Below are positions 39,341-48,580 of a stretch of 64,000 nucleotides of DNA, one piece after another (within the stretch, counting starts at the first letter, position 1; the number at the start of each line of letters is the position of its first letter). The DNA comes from Parasulfuritortus cantonensis (GTDB lineage Bacteria; Pseudomonadota; Gammaproteobacteria; Burkholderiales; Thiobacillaceae). The position numbers and the translations under genes are program-made. The notes beneath the pieces were generated by a model, which did no database searches, was not told the origin of the DNA, and worked only from the letters and a program-made list of their open reading frames with translations. The stretch is taken from contig NZ_SJZB01000032.1 in assembly GCF_004337445.1 (NCBI RefSeq), forward strand, positions 1 to 64,000, written 5' to 3'.

Positions 39341-39937
39341 GTGCTTAGATTATTTTTGCCTGTGGTTTTGCTGCTCGGAGTCACAGCCTGTAGTGCAAGC
39401 GGGCCTTCGGAAAGCGAGATTCTCAAGGCGCTTTCCGGCTATACAAACGCCAAAGGGTGCGCCACATCCGTGTTGTTCAAGACCTTCCCCGTAAAAGGAT
39501 CATTTGCTGCGAGCAATCAAGGCATCTTGGATGCGTTCATCCACGTCGGGCTGATCGAGAAGACAGGTGGCGAATTTGCCCCGACCGCCCGAGGTAAGGC
39601 GGCCTACGACCCGAAGGTATCAGGCTTCTGCTATACGGATCACTACTTGGTGAAAGATGTCTCGGTAGTCAAGGAGGAGCCGAAGAGCAGCTTGCCGCCA
39701 GCCTTGTCCGGTGCGTGGTACGTGTCATTCAAGATTGCGCCGCAAAGCGTGGCCGACTGGGCAAAGGACCCACAACTACTCAAGGAAGCCAGCCTGGCAA
39801 CGGTCGAGACGGTTGCAGGCACCCAGCAATTCACGGTACGCATGGCCAGGAAGGTGGGCGAGAACAAGCTCATCATCGCTGACCCCAGGTTTTCCTTCAC
39901 GCCTGGCATCCACTTCAACATGGGGTGGAGTTTATAG
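39341..39937 (+). CDS. Lipoprotein of unknown function
   Basis: 198 residues starting with GTG at 39341, with GGAGG upstream. MLRLFLPVVLLLGVTACSASG is a clear lipoprotein signal, with lipid attachment at Cys17. The mature part has a small winged-helix-like stretch (ESEILKALSGYTNAKGCATSVLFKTFPVKG...GLIEKTGGEFAPTARGKAAYDP) and a beta-rich C-terminal domain (TQQFTVRMARKVGENKLIIADPR). It is not linked in an obvious operon with the flanking toxin or helicase genes. The function is not recognised. Confidence 0.8.
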   Translation: MLRLFLPVVLLLGVTACSASGPSESEILKALSGYTNAKGCATSVLFKTFPVKGSFAASNQGILDAFIHVGLIEKTGGEFAPTARGKAAYDPKVSGFCYTDHYLVKDVSVVKEEPKSSLPPALSGAWYVSFKIAPQSVADWAKDPQLLKEASLATVETVAGTQQFTVRMARKVGENKLIIADPRFSFTPGIHFNMGWSL

Positions 39938-40102
39938 CAGGCAAGCTGGCCAGCACGATAGTTGTGGTTTCGTTCCAGGATTTCGACTGCGAATGCGTCC
40001 GGATGCGGTCATCCCCGGCAGGGGGCGGCATCTTGAGGATGTTGGACCGATAGCCTGGCAGGACTGCTTTGACGTACGCAGGATGCCCAAGACAGAGCCT
40101 CC

Positions 40103-43100
40103 ATGAACAACACGAATAAATATGCGGCCTATTGGCGTCACTCGCTCGCCGACGCTGAACTTGGAAAAGGCGCTTGGAAAAGGGCTGAGCTCGACAAGGA
40201 ATTCACAGCGCGGCCATCGGACTCGCTGACGAATGGCGTCCTCGACGAGGACACATTGGCTGCCCTTTTCAAAGGCGAGCCCGACCACATCGAGGCGGTT
40301 GATCTCATCATCAAGCCTTGGGCATTCGTGCAGCAGTTTGCGCATGGCAAACGTCCCGGAGGCGGCCTGCCCGAGATCGTTACCCCGTTGTCCTGCACAG
40401 TTCGTGCCAATCGCTCTGGCGAGATGCTGCCGTCCGGCAAGACAGTAATTGCACGCGATATTCTCGATCCAGTCGATAGAGGCGCATTTGCCATCGGCCA
40501 GGTGTCGGCGATGGACGAATACCTGACCCGGCATGGTCATTCAATCAATCCTGAAGATGACCGCCCACATGCCGTGATATGGAAGGAATACCTGAACTAC
40601 TGCACTCAATTCATGAATGCAGTCATCGGAGATTGGCCCCAGGACACCGACAAGCATGTGAAGGCAGGTACTTGGTATCTGAAGAAGGTGGACAACACGG
40701 GTTCGCCCAGCAAACACATCATCGCTGTCTACGATGACATCTGCCAGACGACGCCCGACGCCCCGCTGTTTGCCACCTATGCGCTTGACCGCACCACACC
40801 GGATGAGCCGTGTCGTGCGTCCGAGGCCACCTTTGGCAAGCGGCTCGGCCATTCGGGGGACGAACACCCATTGGCCGATGCCCAGCGCGACGCGCTTACC
40901 CATCTGGTGGTTTCCGTCCCTGGTGAAATCGTCGCGGTCAATGGTCCTCCCGGCACCGGGAAAACGACGATGTTGCTCTCGGCCGTGGCCTCCCTGTGGG
41001 CTCAAGCCGCTTTGGAGCAGGGCGACCCGCCTGTCATTGTCGCGGCCTCGACGAACAACCAGGCCGTAACCAACATCCTTGACGCGTTCGGCAAGGATTT
41101 CAAGGCTGGAAATGGCCCCTTTGCTGGAAGATGGTTACCCGACATCAAGAGTTTCGGTGCGTATTTCCCTTCATCCAGCAAGCTCGGCGAGGCCGCCGCC
41201 AAATACCAGACTCCGGGGTTTTTCGACACCGTTGAAGCCCCGGATTATTTTGCGTCGGCGAGCAAGGCGTTCATCACTGCCGGCAAGCAAGCTTTTCCAA
41301 GCCTGGCCAAGACAGATGTGTCCAGCATCGTCGAGGCGCTACACGCCGAACTACGCGCGGAAGCGGCCAAGCTCTCTCGAATGGCATCTACTTGGACCAG
41401 GTTTCAGGCGGAAAAGCGCAGTGCTCGGAATACGCTCGGCACCGATCCCTACACCACCTTGGGCCATCTCAAGAACGAAGCGGCGCGTGACGAAGCCTTG
41501 CTCAATGATGTTCGAAAGACGCTTAAGCACTGGAATGACCACCTCGCCAGCGAGTCCTTCTGGCTGACATTTTTCAGTTGGATTCCCGCCGTCGAGAAGA
41601 AACGCGTTGCCATGGCCCGGAGAGAACTTGGCACGATGGGCATCGCCATTGATGACGACATCCGCTCTGTGGACTCAATCAGCCATCAACTGAAGGGCCA
41701 CGCTGCGGAGTTGGCCACGGCGGCGAGTAACAGCGCTGCCTGCGCCATGTCGGCTCAACGGGTCATTGACGCCTTTGAAGCGGCCTATCGTCACTGGAAA
41801 GGCTCCGTCAGAGAGATTGATAGCGAAGAGCACCCCATCAGGACATTGGCGGATGCCGACCGGAAAGCCGATACGACCATCCGTTTCCGGATGTTTCTAC
41901 TGGCGACGCACTATTGGGAGGGCCGCTGGCTGCTGGAAATTGAGAAACTGGGTGCCCAGCTCGAAGAGTTGAAAGGCAAGAGAGGCCGGCAAGTCATCAT
42001 GGACCGGTGGCGGCGGCGCATGATGCTGACACCCTGCGTCGTCAGTACGTTCTTCATGCTCCCGACACACCTTAAGTGCCGTCGCCGCGAGGGAGAAGGA
42101 TTCACCGACGAATACCTTTACGACTTCGCTGACCTGCTCATCGTCGATGAGGCCGGACAAGTTTTGCCCGAAGTGGCGGGAGCCTCGTTCGCTTTGGCGA
42201 AACGGGCATTGGTCATTGGCGACACGCTGCAAATCGAACCCATCTGGGCAATGCCAGGCCCCGTTGATGTCGGCAACCTCATTTCCGCAGAAATCATGTC
42301 GCCAGCATCGCCTCGTACAGAATTTGAGCGTCTGCGCGAGCTTGGCATTACGGCATCCTCCGGCAGTGTGATGAAGATCGCCCAGAACGCATCCCGCTAC
42401 CACTATGACCGCGACCTGGCACGCGGCCTTTTCCTGTATGAACACCGACGTTGCCTCAGCGAAATCATTGATTACTGCAACCAGCTTTGTTACCACGGGA
42501 AGCTGATTCCGAGCCGAGACGAGAACAAATATCCATCGAAGGTTGACCTCCCTGCCATGGGATATCTGCATATCGACGGCATGTGCACGCAGGGAAAATC
42601 GGGAAGCAGGCAAAACAAGGTTGAAGCCGAAACGATAGCCGCGTGGATCTCCGAGCATCGCGAAATGCTTGAGCAAGCCTACGGGGAACCGCTGCACAAA
42701 GTCATCGGCGTGGTTACGCCTTTTGCTGGCCAAGCTGGACTCATCTCCGCCGAATGCAAGAAACGAGGTATCGCAGTCGGTCCCGGCGAGTCGTCGATGA
42801 CCATCGGCACTGTTCATGCGCTCCAAGGTGCGGAGCGATGGGTCATTGTGTTCTCCCCGACGTATTCGAAACACGCGGATGGCCGCTTCATCGACCGCAA
42901 TACGAGCATGTTGAATGTGGCGGTTTCCCGGGCCAAGGACAGTTTCCTCGTCTTTGGGGACATGGACATGTTCAATCCCCGGTTGAAGCAACAGCCTCGG
43001 GGGTTGTTGGCCTCGCATCTTTTCCGCAGCATGGGTAATGAATTGAGCTACCCAGCAATTCAACGCGCGGACATGGCTGACTTGGGCGCGACCATTCAGG

Positions 43101-43594
43101 TGCTGCACGATGCCGAAGAGCACGATGCATTCCTGCTTGAAGCCATTGAATCGGCAAAGCGAGAGGTGTTGATCGTGACGCCCTGGTTCAAGCAAGAAAA
43201 ACTTTCGGCCTCCGGCGTTCTTGACCCAATGCTCGCAGCGATATCGCGCGGCGTGAAGATCGCGATCTACACCGATCTGGAATTCAACCGTGGAAACAAA
43301 AGCGCGCAGGACCAGGAAGCGAATGAACGCACCTTGATGGAAGCCAGGGAGGCCCTGGAATCCTCCGGAATTCAACTGGTGATCGTCAACAAAGTCCACA
43401 GCAAGATCGTTGCCTGTGATGACGATCTTCTGTGCATGGGGTCATTCAACTGGTTCGGTGCGGCCAGAGAAGGGGATTACAAACGGCATGAAACGTCGCT
43501 CGTCTACAAAGGAAGCGCGGTCAGCAACGAAATCGTGATCAACCGCAACAGCCTTCAGGCGCGGCAGGACAAATTCACCGACAAACGGACTTAA
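40103..43594 (+). CDS. mkoC: SF1 helicase-PLD nuclease fusion (Mokosh type II-like)
   Basis: 1163 residues. After an N-terminal about 250-residue region comes a COG1112/UPF1-type helicase: Walker A GPPGTGKTT near 281, Walker B LLIVDEAGQ near 680, then LFLYEHRRC, MTIGTVHALQGAE and NVAVSRAK. A long helical insert separates motifs Ia and II. The C-terminal about 150 residues are a phospholipase-D-type nuclease with HSKIVACDD...GSFN near 1099 (HxKx4Dx6GSxN), only one such motif, implying a dimer. A single protein joining this helicase to a PLD nuclease is the defining layout of type II Mokosh anti-phage proteins (MkoC). Its location in a toxin-antitoxin island by a tRNA supports defence. Confidence 0.82.
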   Translation: MNNTNKYAAYWRHSLADAELGKGAWKRAELDKEFTARPSDSLTNGVLDEDTLAALFKGEPDHIEAVDLIIKPWAFVQQFAHGKRPGGGLPEIVTPLSCTVRANRSGEMLPSGKTVIARDILDPVDRGAFAIGQVSAMDEYLTRHGHSINPEDDRPHAVIWKEYLNYCTQFMNAVIGDWPQDTDKHVKAGTWYLKKVDNTGSPSKHIIAVYDDICQTTPDAPLFATYALDRTTPDEPCRASEATFGKRLGHSGDEHPLADAQRDALTHLVVSVPGEIVAVNGPPGTGKTTMLLSAVASLWAQAALEQGDPPVIVAASTNNQAVTNILDAFGKDFKAGNGPFAGRWLPDIKSFGAYFPSSSKLGEAAAKYQTPGFFDTVEAPDYFASASKAFITAGKQAFPSLAKTDVSSIVEALHAELRAEAAKLSRMASTWTRFQAEKRSARNTLGTDPYTTLGHLKNEAARDEALLNDVRKTLKHWNDHLASESFWLTFFSWIPAVEKKRVAMARRELGTMGIAIDDDIRSVDSISHQLKGHAAELATAASNSAACAMSAQRVIDAFEAAYRHWKGSVREIDSEEHPIRTLADADRKADTTIRFRMFLLATHYWEGRWLLEIEKLGAQLEELKGKRGRQVIMDRWRRRMMLTPCVVSTFFMLPTHLKCRRREGEGFTDEYLYDFADLLIVDEAGQVLPEVAGASFALAKRALVIGDTLQIEPIWAMPGPVDVGNLISAEIMSPASPRTEFERLRELGITASSGSVMKIAQNASRYHYDRDLARGLFLYEHRRCLSEIIDYCNQLCYHGKLIPSRDENKYPSKVDLPAMGYLHIDGMCTQGKSGSRQNKVEAETIAAWISEHREMLEQAYGEPLHKVIGVVTPFAGQAGLISAECKKRGIAVGPGESSMTIGTVHALQGAERWVIVFSPTYSKHADGRFIDRNTSMLNVAVSRAKDSFLVFGDMDMFNPRLKQQPRGLLASHLFRSMGNELSYPAIQRADMADLGATIQVLHDAEEHDAFLLEAIESAKREVLIVTPWFKQEKLSASGVLDPMLAAISRGVKIAIYTDLEFNRGNKSAQDQEANERTLMEAREALESSGIQLVIVNKVHSKIVACDDDLLCMGSFNWFGAAREGDYKRHETSLVYKGSAVSNEIVINRNSLQARQDKFTDKRT

Positions 43595-43629
43595 CCCTTG
43601 CCACCTCTCGAAATGAGAAAAGGAATTTC

Positions 43630-43938
43630 ATGATGACTTTATCGGCAGTTGACGCACGACTCCGAGCAGTTGATCAGGCTATCGCCAACAATGGCCTGAG
43701 TGGGTTCCAGCCCAGCGAGTTCGGCCGCAACGTGTTCGAGCAATGGATCGGTGGCCACTGGACCACGGATGAGGCCGTGGCACTTGTCATTCAGCACTAC
43801 CGGGATAACCCGATCCAGGACAGCGACAATGCTGCCCGAGAGAACCGGATGGGCCTGACGGACAGCCAGCAGCTTCGCTTGGCCGAAGCCGATATCACGG
43901 CCTTGCGGATGGCGGACCTCGATGTTGATCCTGCTTGA
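43630..43938 (+). CDS. VbhA-like antitoxin-domain protein
   Basis: 102 residues. AVDQAIANNGLSGFQPSEFGRNVFEQWIGGHWTTDEAVALVIQHYR resembles the VbhA/Fic-antitoxin helical domain, although the inhibitory S/TxxxEG motif reads LSGFQ here and is degenerate. No Fic toxin gene is nearby. AAAGGA precedes the ATG pair at 43630/43633. Its end overlaps the nucleotidase gene by 17 bases, so the two are co-translated. It may regulate a neighbouring enzyme instead of a Fic protein, or be an orphan antitoxin. Confidence 0.65.
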   Translation: MMTLSAVDARLRAVDQAIANNGLSGFQPSEFGRNVFEQWIGGHWTTDEAVALVIQHYRDNPIQDSDNAARENRMGLTDSQQLRLAEADITALRMADLDVDPA

Positions 43939-44485
43939 TCAGGATGGCGTGCTGGCCGATTTCGAACGTGGTTTCCACGAAGCCTGGGATACCCGCATGG
44001 GTAACCTGCACCCAGCATTGCCGCTTGAGCAGCGGCGCGCCTTCTACGTCCGGGATGATTACCCGGACACCTACCGCAATGAAGTGGAGGCCGTCTATCA
44101 TGCTCAAGGTTTCTATCGTGACCTACCAGTCATCTCAGGCGCTATCGAAGCCATACAGGCGCTTCTGGAGTTTGGCCATGACGTGCGCATCTGCACTTCA
44201 CCGTTGAACCAGTACCGCTTTTGCCTGCCCGAGAAATACGAATGGGTTGAGCGAAACCTTGGCCCTGATTTCGTGCATCGAATGATCGTCACCAAGGACA
44301 AGACCGTCATCCTTGGCGACGTATTGGTGGACGACAAACCGTCCGTCACCGGCACGCGCACACCCGCTTGGCAACACGTGATCTTCGACCAGCCCTACAA
44401 CCGTCAGGCCGACGGACCGCGAATGACGTGGGAGAACTGGAATGCGGTATTGGGAACAGTCAGGACTTTTGATGGCAAGCACTAG
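43922..44485 (+). CDS. 5'(3')-deoxyribonucleotidase-type HAD phosphatase
   Basis: 187 residues. MLILLDQDGVLADFERGFHEAW is the HAD motif I (DxDG) of the NT5C family, VRICTSPLNQYRFC gives motif II, and VILGDVLVDDKPSVTG gives motifs III-IV with the acidic pair. Family members dephosphorylate deoxyribonucleoside monophosphates. It overlaps the VbhA-like gene and is followed nine bases later by a histidine phosphatase. In a defence island, nucleotide dephosphorylation could starve phage replication, but a metabolic role is equally possible. Confidence 0.88.
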   Translation: MLILLDQDGVLADFERGFHEAWDTRMGNLHPALPLEQRRAFYVRDDYPDTYRNEVEAVYHAQGFYRDLPVISGAIEAIQALLEFGHDVRICTSPLNQYRFCLPEKYEWVERNLGPDFVHRMIVTKDKTVILGDVLVDDKPSVTGTRTPAWQHVIFDQPYNRQADGPRMTWENWNAVLGTVRTFDGKH

Positions 44486-44494
44486 GTTTTTCAA

Positions 44495-45145
44495 TTGAAA
44501 ACCATCATTTTCGTCCGTCATGGGGAGAGTGTATCCAACGCCGGGGGAATTACGATGGCACACGATGCGATCCCTCTGAGCCCGCATGGGCGAATGCAGG
44601 CCGCAACACTTTCGGCGGTCTTATCTGTTTCACCCAGTCGAACCTTGGTGTCCCCCATGGTGCGAACAGGACAGACAGCTGAACCATTTTGCGCTCGCTG
44701 GGGCATACAACCCGAACAATGCTCCGCGCTGGCCGAATTTTCCGTGATCGATCCGGTATTGATTGACGGACTGAGCGGTGAAGAACGAAAACCTTTCGTG
44801 ACCGCGTACTGGAACGCCCAGGACCCAAAGCTACGACAGGGGCCGATGGCCGATACGTTTCGTGAGTTCAACGAGAGAGTCAGCGAATTTATTAGGCTCA
44901 TGCCGGACCTGCCGGATCGAACGGTAGTATTTGGTCATGGGATTTGGTTTGGCTTGCTGCACTGGCGATTACTGGGATATGGCGCCGACAGCGCCAGCGA
45001 CATGGCCCGATTCCGGCGCTTCCAACAAGGACTTCCCATGCCGAATTGCGCCACCTTCTTGCTGAAGAACAACGAGGGGGTGCACTGGTGCATCACAGCC
45101 GATGAAGCCATAAACAAGGCAATTGCGGCAATCCCACGAATCTAG
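44495..45145 (+). CDS. Histidine phosphatase (RHG branch)
   Basis: 216 residues from a TTG at 44495 with only a weak AGG upstream. The signature IIFVRHGESVSNAGG starts at residue 4, with the second Arg in SPMVRTGQTAE and the second His in VVFGHGIWFGLL. The histidine phosphatase superfamily acts on phospho-sugars, nucleotides or proteins; the substrate cannot be read here. The 9-base gap to the nucleotidase gene suggests one transcription unit at the end of the island. Confidence 0.85.
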   Translation: MKTIIFVRHGESVSNAGGITMAHDAIPLSPHGRMQAATLSAVLSVSPSRTLVSPMVRTGQTAEPFCARWGIQPEQCSALAEFSVIDPVLIDGLSGEERKPFVTAYWNAQDPKLRQGPMADTFREFNERVSEFIRLMPDLPDRTVVFGHGIWFGLLHWRLLGYGADSASDMARFRRFQQGLPMPNCATFLLKNNEGVHWCITADEAINKAIAAIPRI

Positions 45146-45170
45146 CTCACTCAGACCGAGTTATCGCGAA

Positions 45171-45302
45171 AGTTCGCCCCCCGAACTGACCGAGCCGTTC
45201 TACCCGGAAGGTGAAGACCGGCATTGCGAACTGTTCAGGTGCCCGGTCGGCGAGTTGTTTGAATGGATTCCTGAAGCCAAGCAGCCTGAGGGCAAACCTT
45301 AG
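45171..45302 (+). pseudogene. Possible C-terminal gene fragment
   Basis: A 43-codon stretch ending in TAG at 45302 reads as normal protein (ELTEPFYPEGEDRHCELFRC, then PVGELFEWIPEAKQ). It has no start codon or ribosome site of its own. It looks like the tail of a gene whose 5' part was lost, close to the tRNA-Arg integration point. The family is not recognised. Confidence 0.35.
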
Positions 45303-45405
45303 CTCAAGGCGAAATAACTACACTCATGGCACAGAACGCGGGGGCCCAAACAGAAGGCGTACCGCGCGGCCCGAAAGAAGTTGGCGCGGGTTGGCACAAG
45401 AGGCG

Positions 45406-45436
45406 AATGGGTTAGTGCTAGCGTCACTAACCCATT
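45406..45436. terminator. Hairpin downstream of tRNA-Arg
   Basis: Perfect 12-base arms AATGGGTTAGTG and CACTAACCCATT flank a 7-base loop, eight bases beyond the CCA end of tRNA-Arg on its transcribed strand. There is no clear T-tract, so it may terminate weakly or mark the island junction. Confidence 0.5.
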
Positions 45437-45443
45437 GATTTAT

Positions 45444-45520
45444 TGGCGCGCCCGAGACGATTCGAACGTCCGACCCCTGCCTTCGGAGGGCAGTACTCTA
45501 TCCAGCTGAGCTACGGGCGC
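45444..45520 (-). tRNA. tRNA-Arg (CCG anticodon)
   Basis: A 77-base cloverleaf read on the minus strand. The acceptor stem GCGCCCG pairs with CGGGCGC, the D-arm is AGCTCAGCTGGATAGAG, the anticodon loop CTCCGAA gives anticodon CCG, the T-arm contains GTTCGAATC, and CCA is encoded. Its 3' end faces the defence-type island at 37-45 kb, as expected for a tRNA used as an integration site. Confidence 0.95.
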
Positions 45521-45672
45521 GTGGAGCGACAACCGGGCATTGCAATAGGCCAAGGACCGGCTTGCGAATGCCCCGGAAGGGCGCGAAGGATACCATAGGC
45601 GCCTTCCGGTTGGCATTGTTTTACTTCTATAATGCGGCGGTTTTGCAATCCCGCTGCAAAGGATAATAGAAA

Positions 45673-46473
45673 ATGACGGACCACCACGAAATGACCCCCA
45701 CGACGGTCAAGGATTTCCTGCTCGCCCTGCTGGGCGGGCTGGCCGCCCCACTCTTGGCGATCAGCATGATCGTCGGCCTGGTGGTCAGCATCCAGGCCAG
45801 GCAGACCGACAGCAACCCGGCCGACGTCAGTGACCAGGAAGTGCGCGAGCGCATCCAGCCGATCGGCAACTCCGTGGCCATCGACCCCAACAAGCCGCAC
45901 ATCGACATGACCGGCGAGCAGGTCTACACCGAAGTCTGCTCGGCCTGCCACGGGTCCGGCGCGCTCGGCTCGCCCAAGTTCAAGGACACCGCGGCCTGGG
46001 GCAAGCGCATCACCCAGGGCTACGACACCCTGCTCCTGCACGCCTTCAACGGTATCCGCAAGATGCCTCCCCGCGGCGGCGAGCCCGACCTGACCGACCT
46101 CGAAGTCGCCCGCGCCATGGTCTACATGGCCAATGCCGGCGGCGCCAAGTTCGAGGCCGTCCTGCAGAAGGAAGTGGAGCCGACCGCCGCCGAGCTGGCG
46201 CGCGGCAAGACCGTCTACGCCGAGAACTGCGCGAACTGCCACGACACCGGCGTGACCGGCGCCCAGAAGCTGACCGATCCGGCCTGGGCCGGCCTGATCA
46301 AGCAGGGCAAGGATTACCTGTACACCGCCGCCATCAAGGGCACCTTCGGCGGCCCGGCCAAGGGCGGCAACGACCAGTTGTCCGACGCCGACGCCAAGGT
46401 CGCGGTCGACTACATGGTCAACGAAGCCAAGGCCGCCCTGGCCAAGGCGCCGGCGGCCGCCGCCAAGAAGTAG
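45673..46473 (+). CDS. Membrane-anchored diheme cytochrome c (c5-like)
   Basis: 266 residues. One N-terminal transmembrane anchor (FLLALLGGLAAPLLAISMIVGLVVSI) is followed by two CxxCH haem sites, CSACH near residue 92 and CANCH near 188. Methionine ligands are provided in KMPPRGG and a later segment. Each half resembles cytochrome c5/CytC553-type modules (AFNGIRKMPPRGGEPDLTDLEV). It carries electrons in the periplasm, probably between the bc1 complex and terminal oxidases or denitrification enzymes. The C-terminal tail is Ala/Lys-rich. A strong terminator follows. Confidence 0.92.
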   Translation: MTDHHEMTPTTVKDFLLALLGGLAAPLLAISMIVGLVVSIQARQTDSNPADVSDQEVRERIQPIGNSVAIDPNKPHIDMTGEQVYTEVCSACHGSGALGSPKFKDTAAWGKRITQGYDTLLLHAFNGIRKMPPRGGEPDLTDLEVARAMVYMANAGGAKFEAVLQKEVEPTAAELARGKTVYAENCANCHDTGVTGAQKLTDPAWAGLIKQGKDYLYTAAIKGTFGGPAKGGNDQLSDADAKVAVDYMVNEAKAALAKAPAAAAKK

Positions 46474-46490
46474 GCGCGACGCCGGCAAAG

Positions 46491-46520
46491 AAAAAGCGCG
46501 ACCCCGGTCGCGCTTTTTTT
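46491..46520. terminator. Bidirectional intrinsic terminator
   Basis: AAAAAGCGCGACC and GGTCGCGCTTTTTTT form a 13-base GC-rich stem with A/T tracts on both sides. It lies between the cytochrome gene and the convergent rep gene and serves both. Confidence 0.93.
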
Positions 46521-46538
46521 GTCCCCGGGCGGCGCCGC

Positions 46539-48524
46539 TCAGCCGCCCAGCATGGCCTTGAGGTCGGCCAGCCGGCGCTTGCCGGCGGCCTTGGCCGCCT
46601 CGGGGGCGAGGGTGTCGCCGGCCCGCTTGACGTCGCCGTCGTCCAGTTCGGCCAGGAAGCGCGAGGGGTCGCAGGGCAGCCATTCCTGGCCGCGCTTGCG
46701 CCGCTTGCACCAGGTCAGGGTCAGGCTGCGCTGGGCCCGGGTGATGCCGACGTACATCAGGCGGCGCTCCTCCTCCAGGCGGCTGCCTTCCAGGCATTCC
46801 CGGTGCGGCAGGATCTCTTCCTCGACGCCGACCAGGAACACGTGCGGGAACTCCAGGCCCTTGGCCGCGTGCAGCGTCGATAGCCGGACGGCGTCGACCT
46901 CGTCCTCGCTGCGGCCTTCGAGCAGGCTCATGAGGGCGACCGTCTGGGACAGCTCGACCAAGCTCTTGCCCTCCTCCTCGCCCTTGCGGGTCAGCCAGTC
47001 GACGAACTCGCGCACGTTCTCCCATTTGCCGCGCGCGGCGCGCTCGTCCTCGGAGTCGTACAGCCAGGTCTCGTAGCGGATGGCGCCGAGCATTTCGTCG
47101 AGCACGGTCCCGGCCGCCTCGCGCTCGGCCCGGAAGGCCAGGCGGTTGATGAACTCGCCGAACTCGAGCAGCGGGTGCAGTTGCTTGGCCGCCAGGGCGG
47201 CCTTGGCGCCTTCCTCGAACATGGCCGCGAACAGGCTGACGTGGCGCTCGGCCGCGTAGTGGCCCAGGCGTTCCAGGGTCGACGGCCCGATGCCCCGGCG
47301 CGGCGTCGTGGCGGCGCGGATGAAGGCGGGGTCGTCGTCCGGGTTGGCGATCAAGCGCAGGTAGGCGGTGATGTCCTTGATCTCGGCGCGGTCGAAGAAG
47401 GACTGCCCACCCGACAGCAGGTAGGGAATCTTGGCGGCCCGGAACGCCTCCTCGATCACCCGCGCCTGGTGGTTGCCGCGGTACAGCACGGCGTAGTCGG
47501 CGTAGCGGCCGCGAACCTGGAAGCGGTGGGCGTCGATGCGCACGGCCACCGTCTCCGCCTCGTGGCGGTCGTCCTTGCACTCGACGGTCTGGATCGGATC
47601 GCCATGGCCCAGTTCGCTCCACAGGTTCTTGTCGTGCAGGCGGCTGTTGTGCCGGATGACCCGGTTGGCGGCATCCAGGATGCGCCGGCTGGAACGGTAG
47701 TTCTGGGTGAGCGGAATCAGCTTCAGGTTCGGGTAGTCCTCGCCCAGCCGGCGCAGGTTCTCGACGTCGGCGCCGCGCCAGGCGTAGATGGCCTGGTCGT
47801 CGTCGCCCACGGCGGTGAAGCGGCCCATGGGCCCGGCCAGGAGCTTCATCAGTTCGTACTGGGCGCCGTTGGTATCCTGGTATTCGTCGACCAGCAGGTA
47901 GCGCAGGCGGCCCTGCCAGCGGGTCAGGACGTCGGCCTCGCTGCGGAACAGATCGACCGGCAGGCGGATGAGGTCGTCGAAATCCATGGCCTGGTAGGCC
48001 TTCAGGGTCGCCTGGTAGGAATGGTAGGCGCGCGCCACCTGGGCGTCGGCCTCGTCCTCGGCGGCCTGCTCGGCCCCGGCCGGGGTGAGCAGGGCGTTCT
48101 TCCAGTTCGATATCCGGCCGGCCGCCCGGCGCAACACCTGCTTGTCCGTGGTCTTGATGATCTCGGCCAGGATGCCGGCCGCGTCGGCGGCGTCGAGCAC
48201 CGAGAACTGCGGCTTGTAGCCCAGGGCGCGGGCCTCCTGGCGCAGGATGGCCAGGCCGAGCGAGTGGAAGGTCGAGATGGTCATGCCCTTGGCCTGCTTG
48301 CCGTCGAGCAGCTCGCCGACCCGCTCGCGCATCTCGCGCGCCGCCTTGTTGGTGAAGGTGATGGCGGCGATGTGGCGGGCGTCGAAGTCGCATTCCCGGA
48401 CCAGGTAGGCGATCTTGCGCGTGATCACCCGGGTCTTGCCCGAGCCGGCGCCGGCCAGGACCAGCAGGGGCCCGTCCAGGTACTTCACGGCTTCGCGTTG
48501 GGGGGTATTGAGATTGGATAACAC
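46539..48524 (-). CDS. rep: ATP-dependent DNA helicase Rep
   Basis: 661 residues, an SF1A helicase of the UvrD/Rep type: Walker A AGAGSGKTRVIT near residue 25, motif Ia ITFTNKAAREM, motif II VDEYQDTN, motif III GDDDQAIYAWRGA, motif IV LTQNYRSS, motif V STLHAAKGLEFPHVF and motif VI LMYVGITRAQ. The start MLSNLNTPQREAVKYLDGPLLV and the short C-terminus, without UvrD's long tail, favour Rep, which restarts and clears replication forks. It is divergent from apaH and convergent with the cytochrome gene. Confidence 0.93.
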   Translation of the reverse strand: MLSNLNTPQREAVKYLDGPLLVLAGAGSGKTRVITRKIAYLVRECDFDARHIAAITFTNKAAREMRERVGELLDGKQAKGMTISTFHSLGLAILRQEARALGYKPQFSVLDAADAAGILAEIIKTTDKQVLRRAAGRISNWKNALLTPAGAEQAAEDEADAQVARAYHSYQATLKAYQAMDFDDLIRLPVDLFRSEADVLTRWQGRLRYLLVDEYQDTNGAQYELMKLLAGPMGRFTAVGDDDQAIYAWRGADVENLRRLGEDYPNLKLIPLTQNYRSSRRILDAANRVIRHNSRLHDKNLWSELGHGDPIQTVECKDDRHEAETVAVRIDAHRFQVRGRYADYAVLYRGNHQARVIEEAFRAAKIPYLLSGGQSFFDRAEIKDITAYLRLIANPDDDPAFIRAATTPRRGIGPSTLERLGHYAAERHVSLFAAMFEEGAKAALAAKQLHPLLEFGEFINRLAFRAEREAAGTVLDEMLGAIRYETWLYDSEDERAARGKWENVREFVDWLTRKGEEEGKSLVELSQTVALMSLLEGRSEDEVDAVRLSTLHAAKGLEFPHVFLVGVEEEILPHRECLEGSRLEEERRLMYVGITRAQRSLTLTWCKRRKRGQEWLPCDPSRFLAELDDGDVKRAGDTLAPEAAKAAGKRRLADLKAMLGG

Positions 48525-48580
48525 GGCTGGGGCAGGCCCGGTAAAATCGGGGCCAAGTTTACCATTCGGGGGAAACCGGC

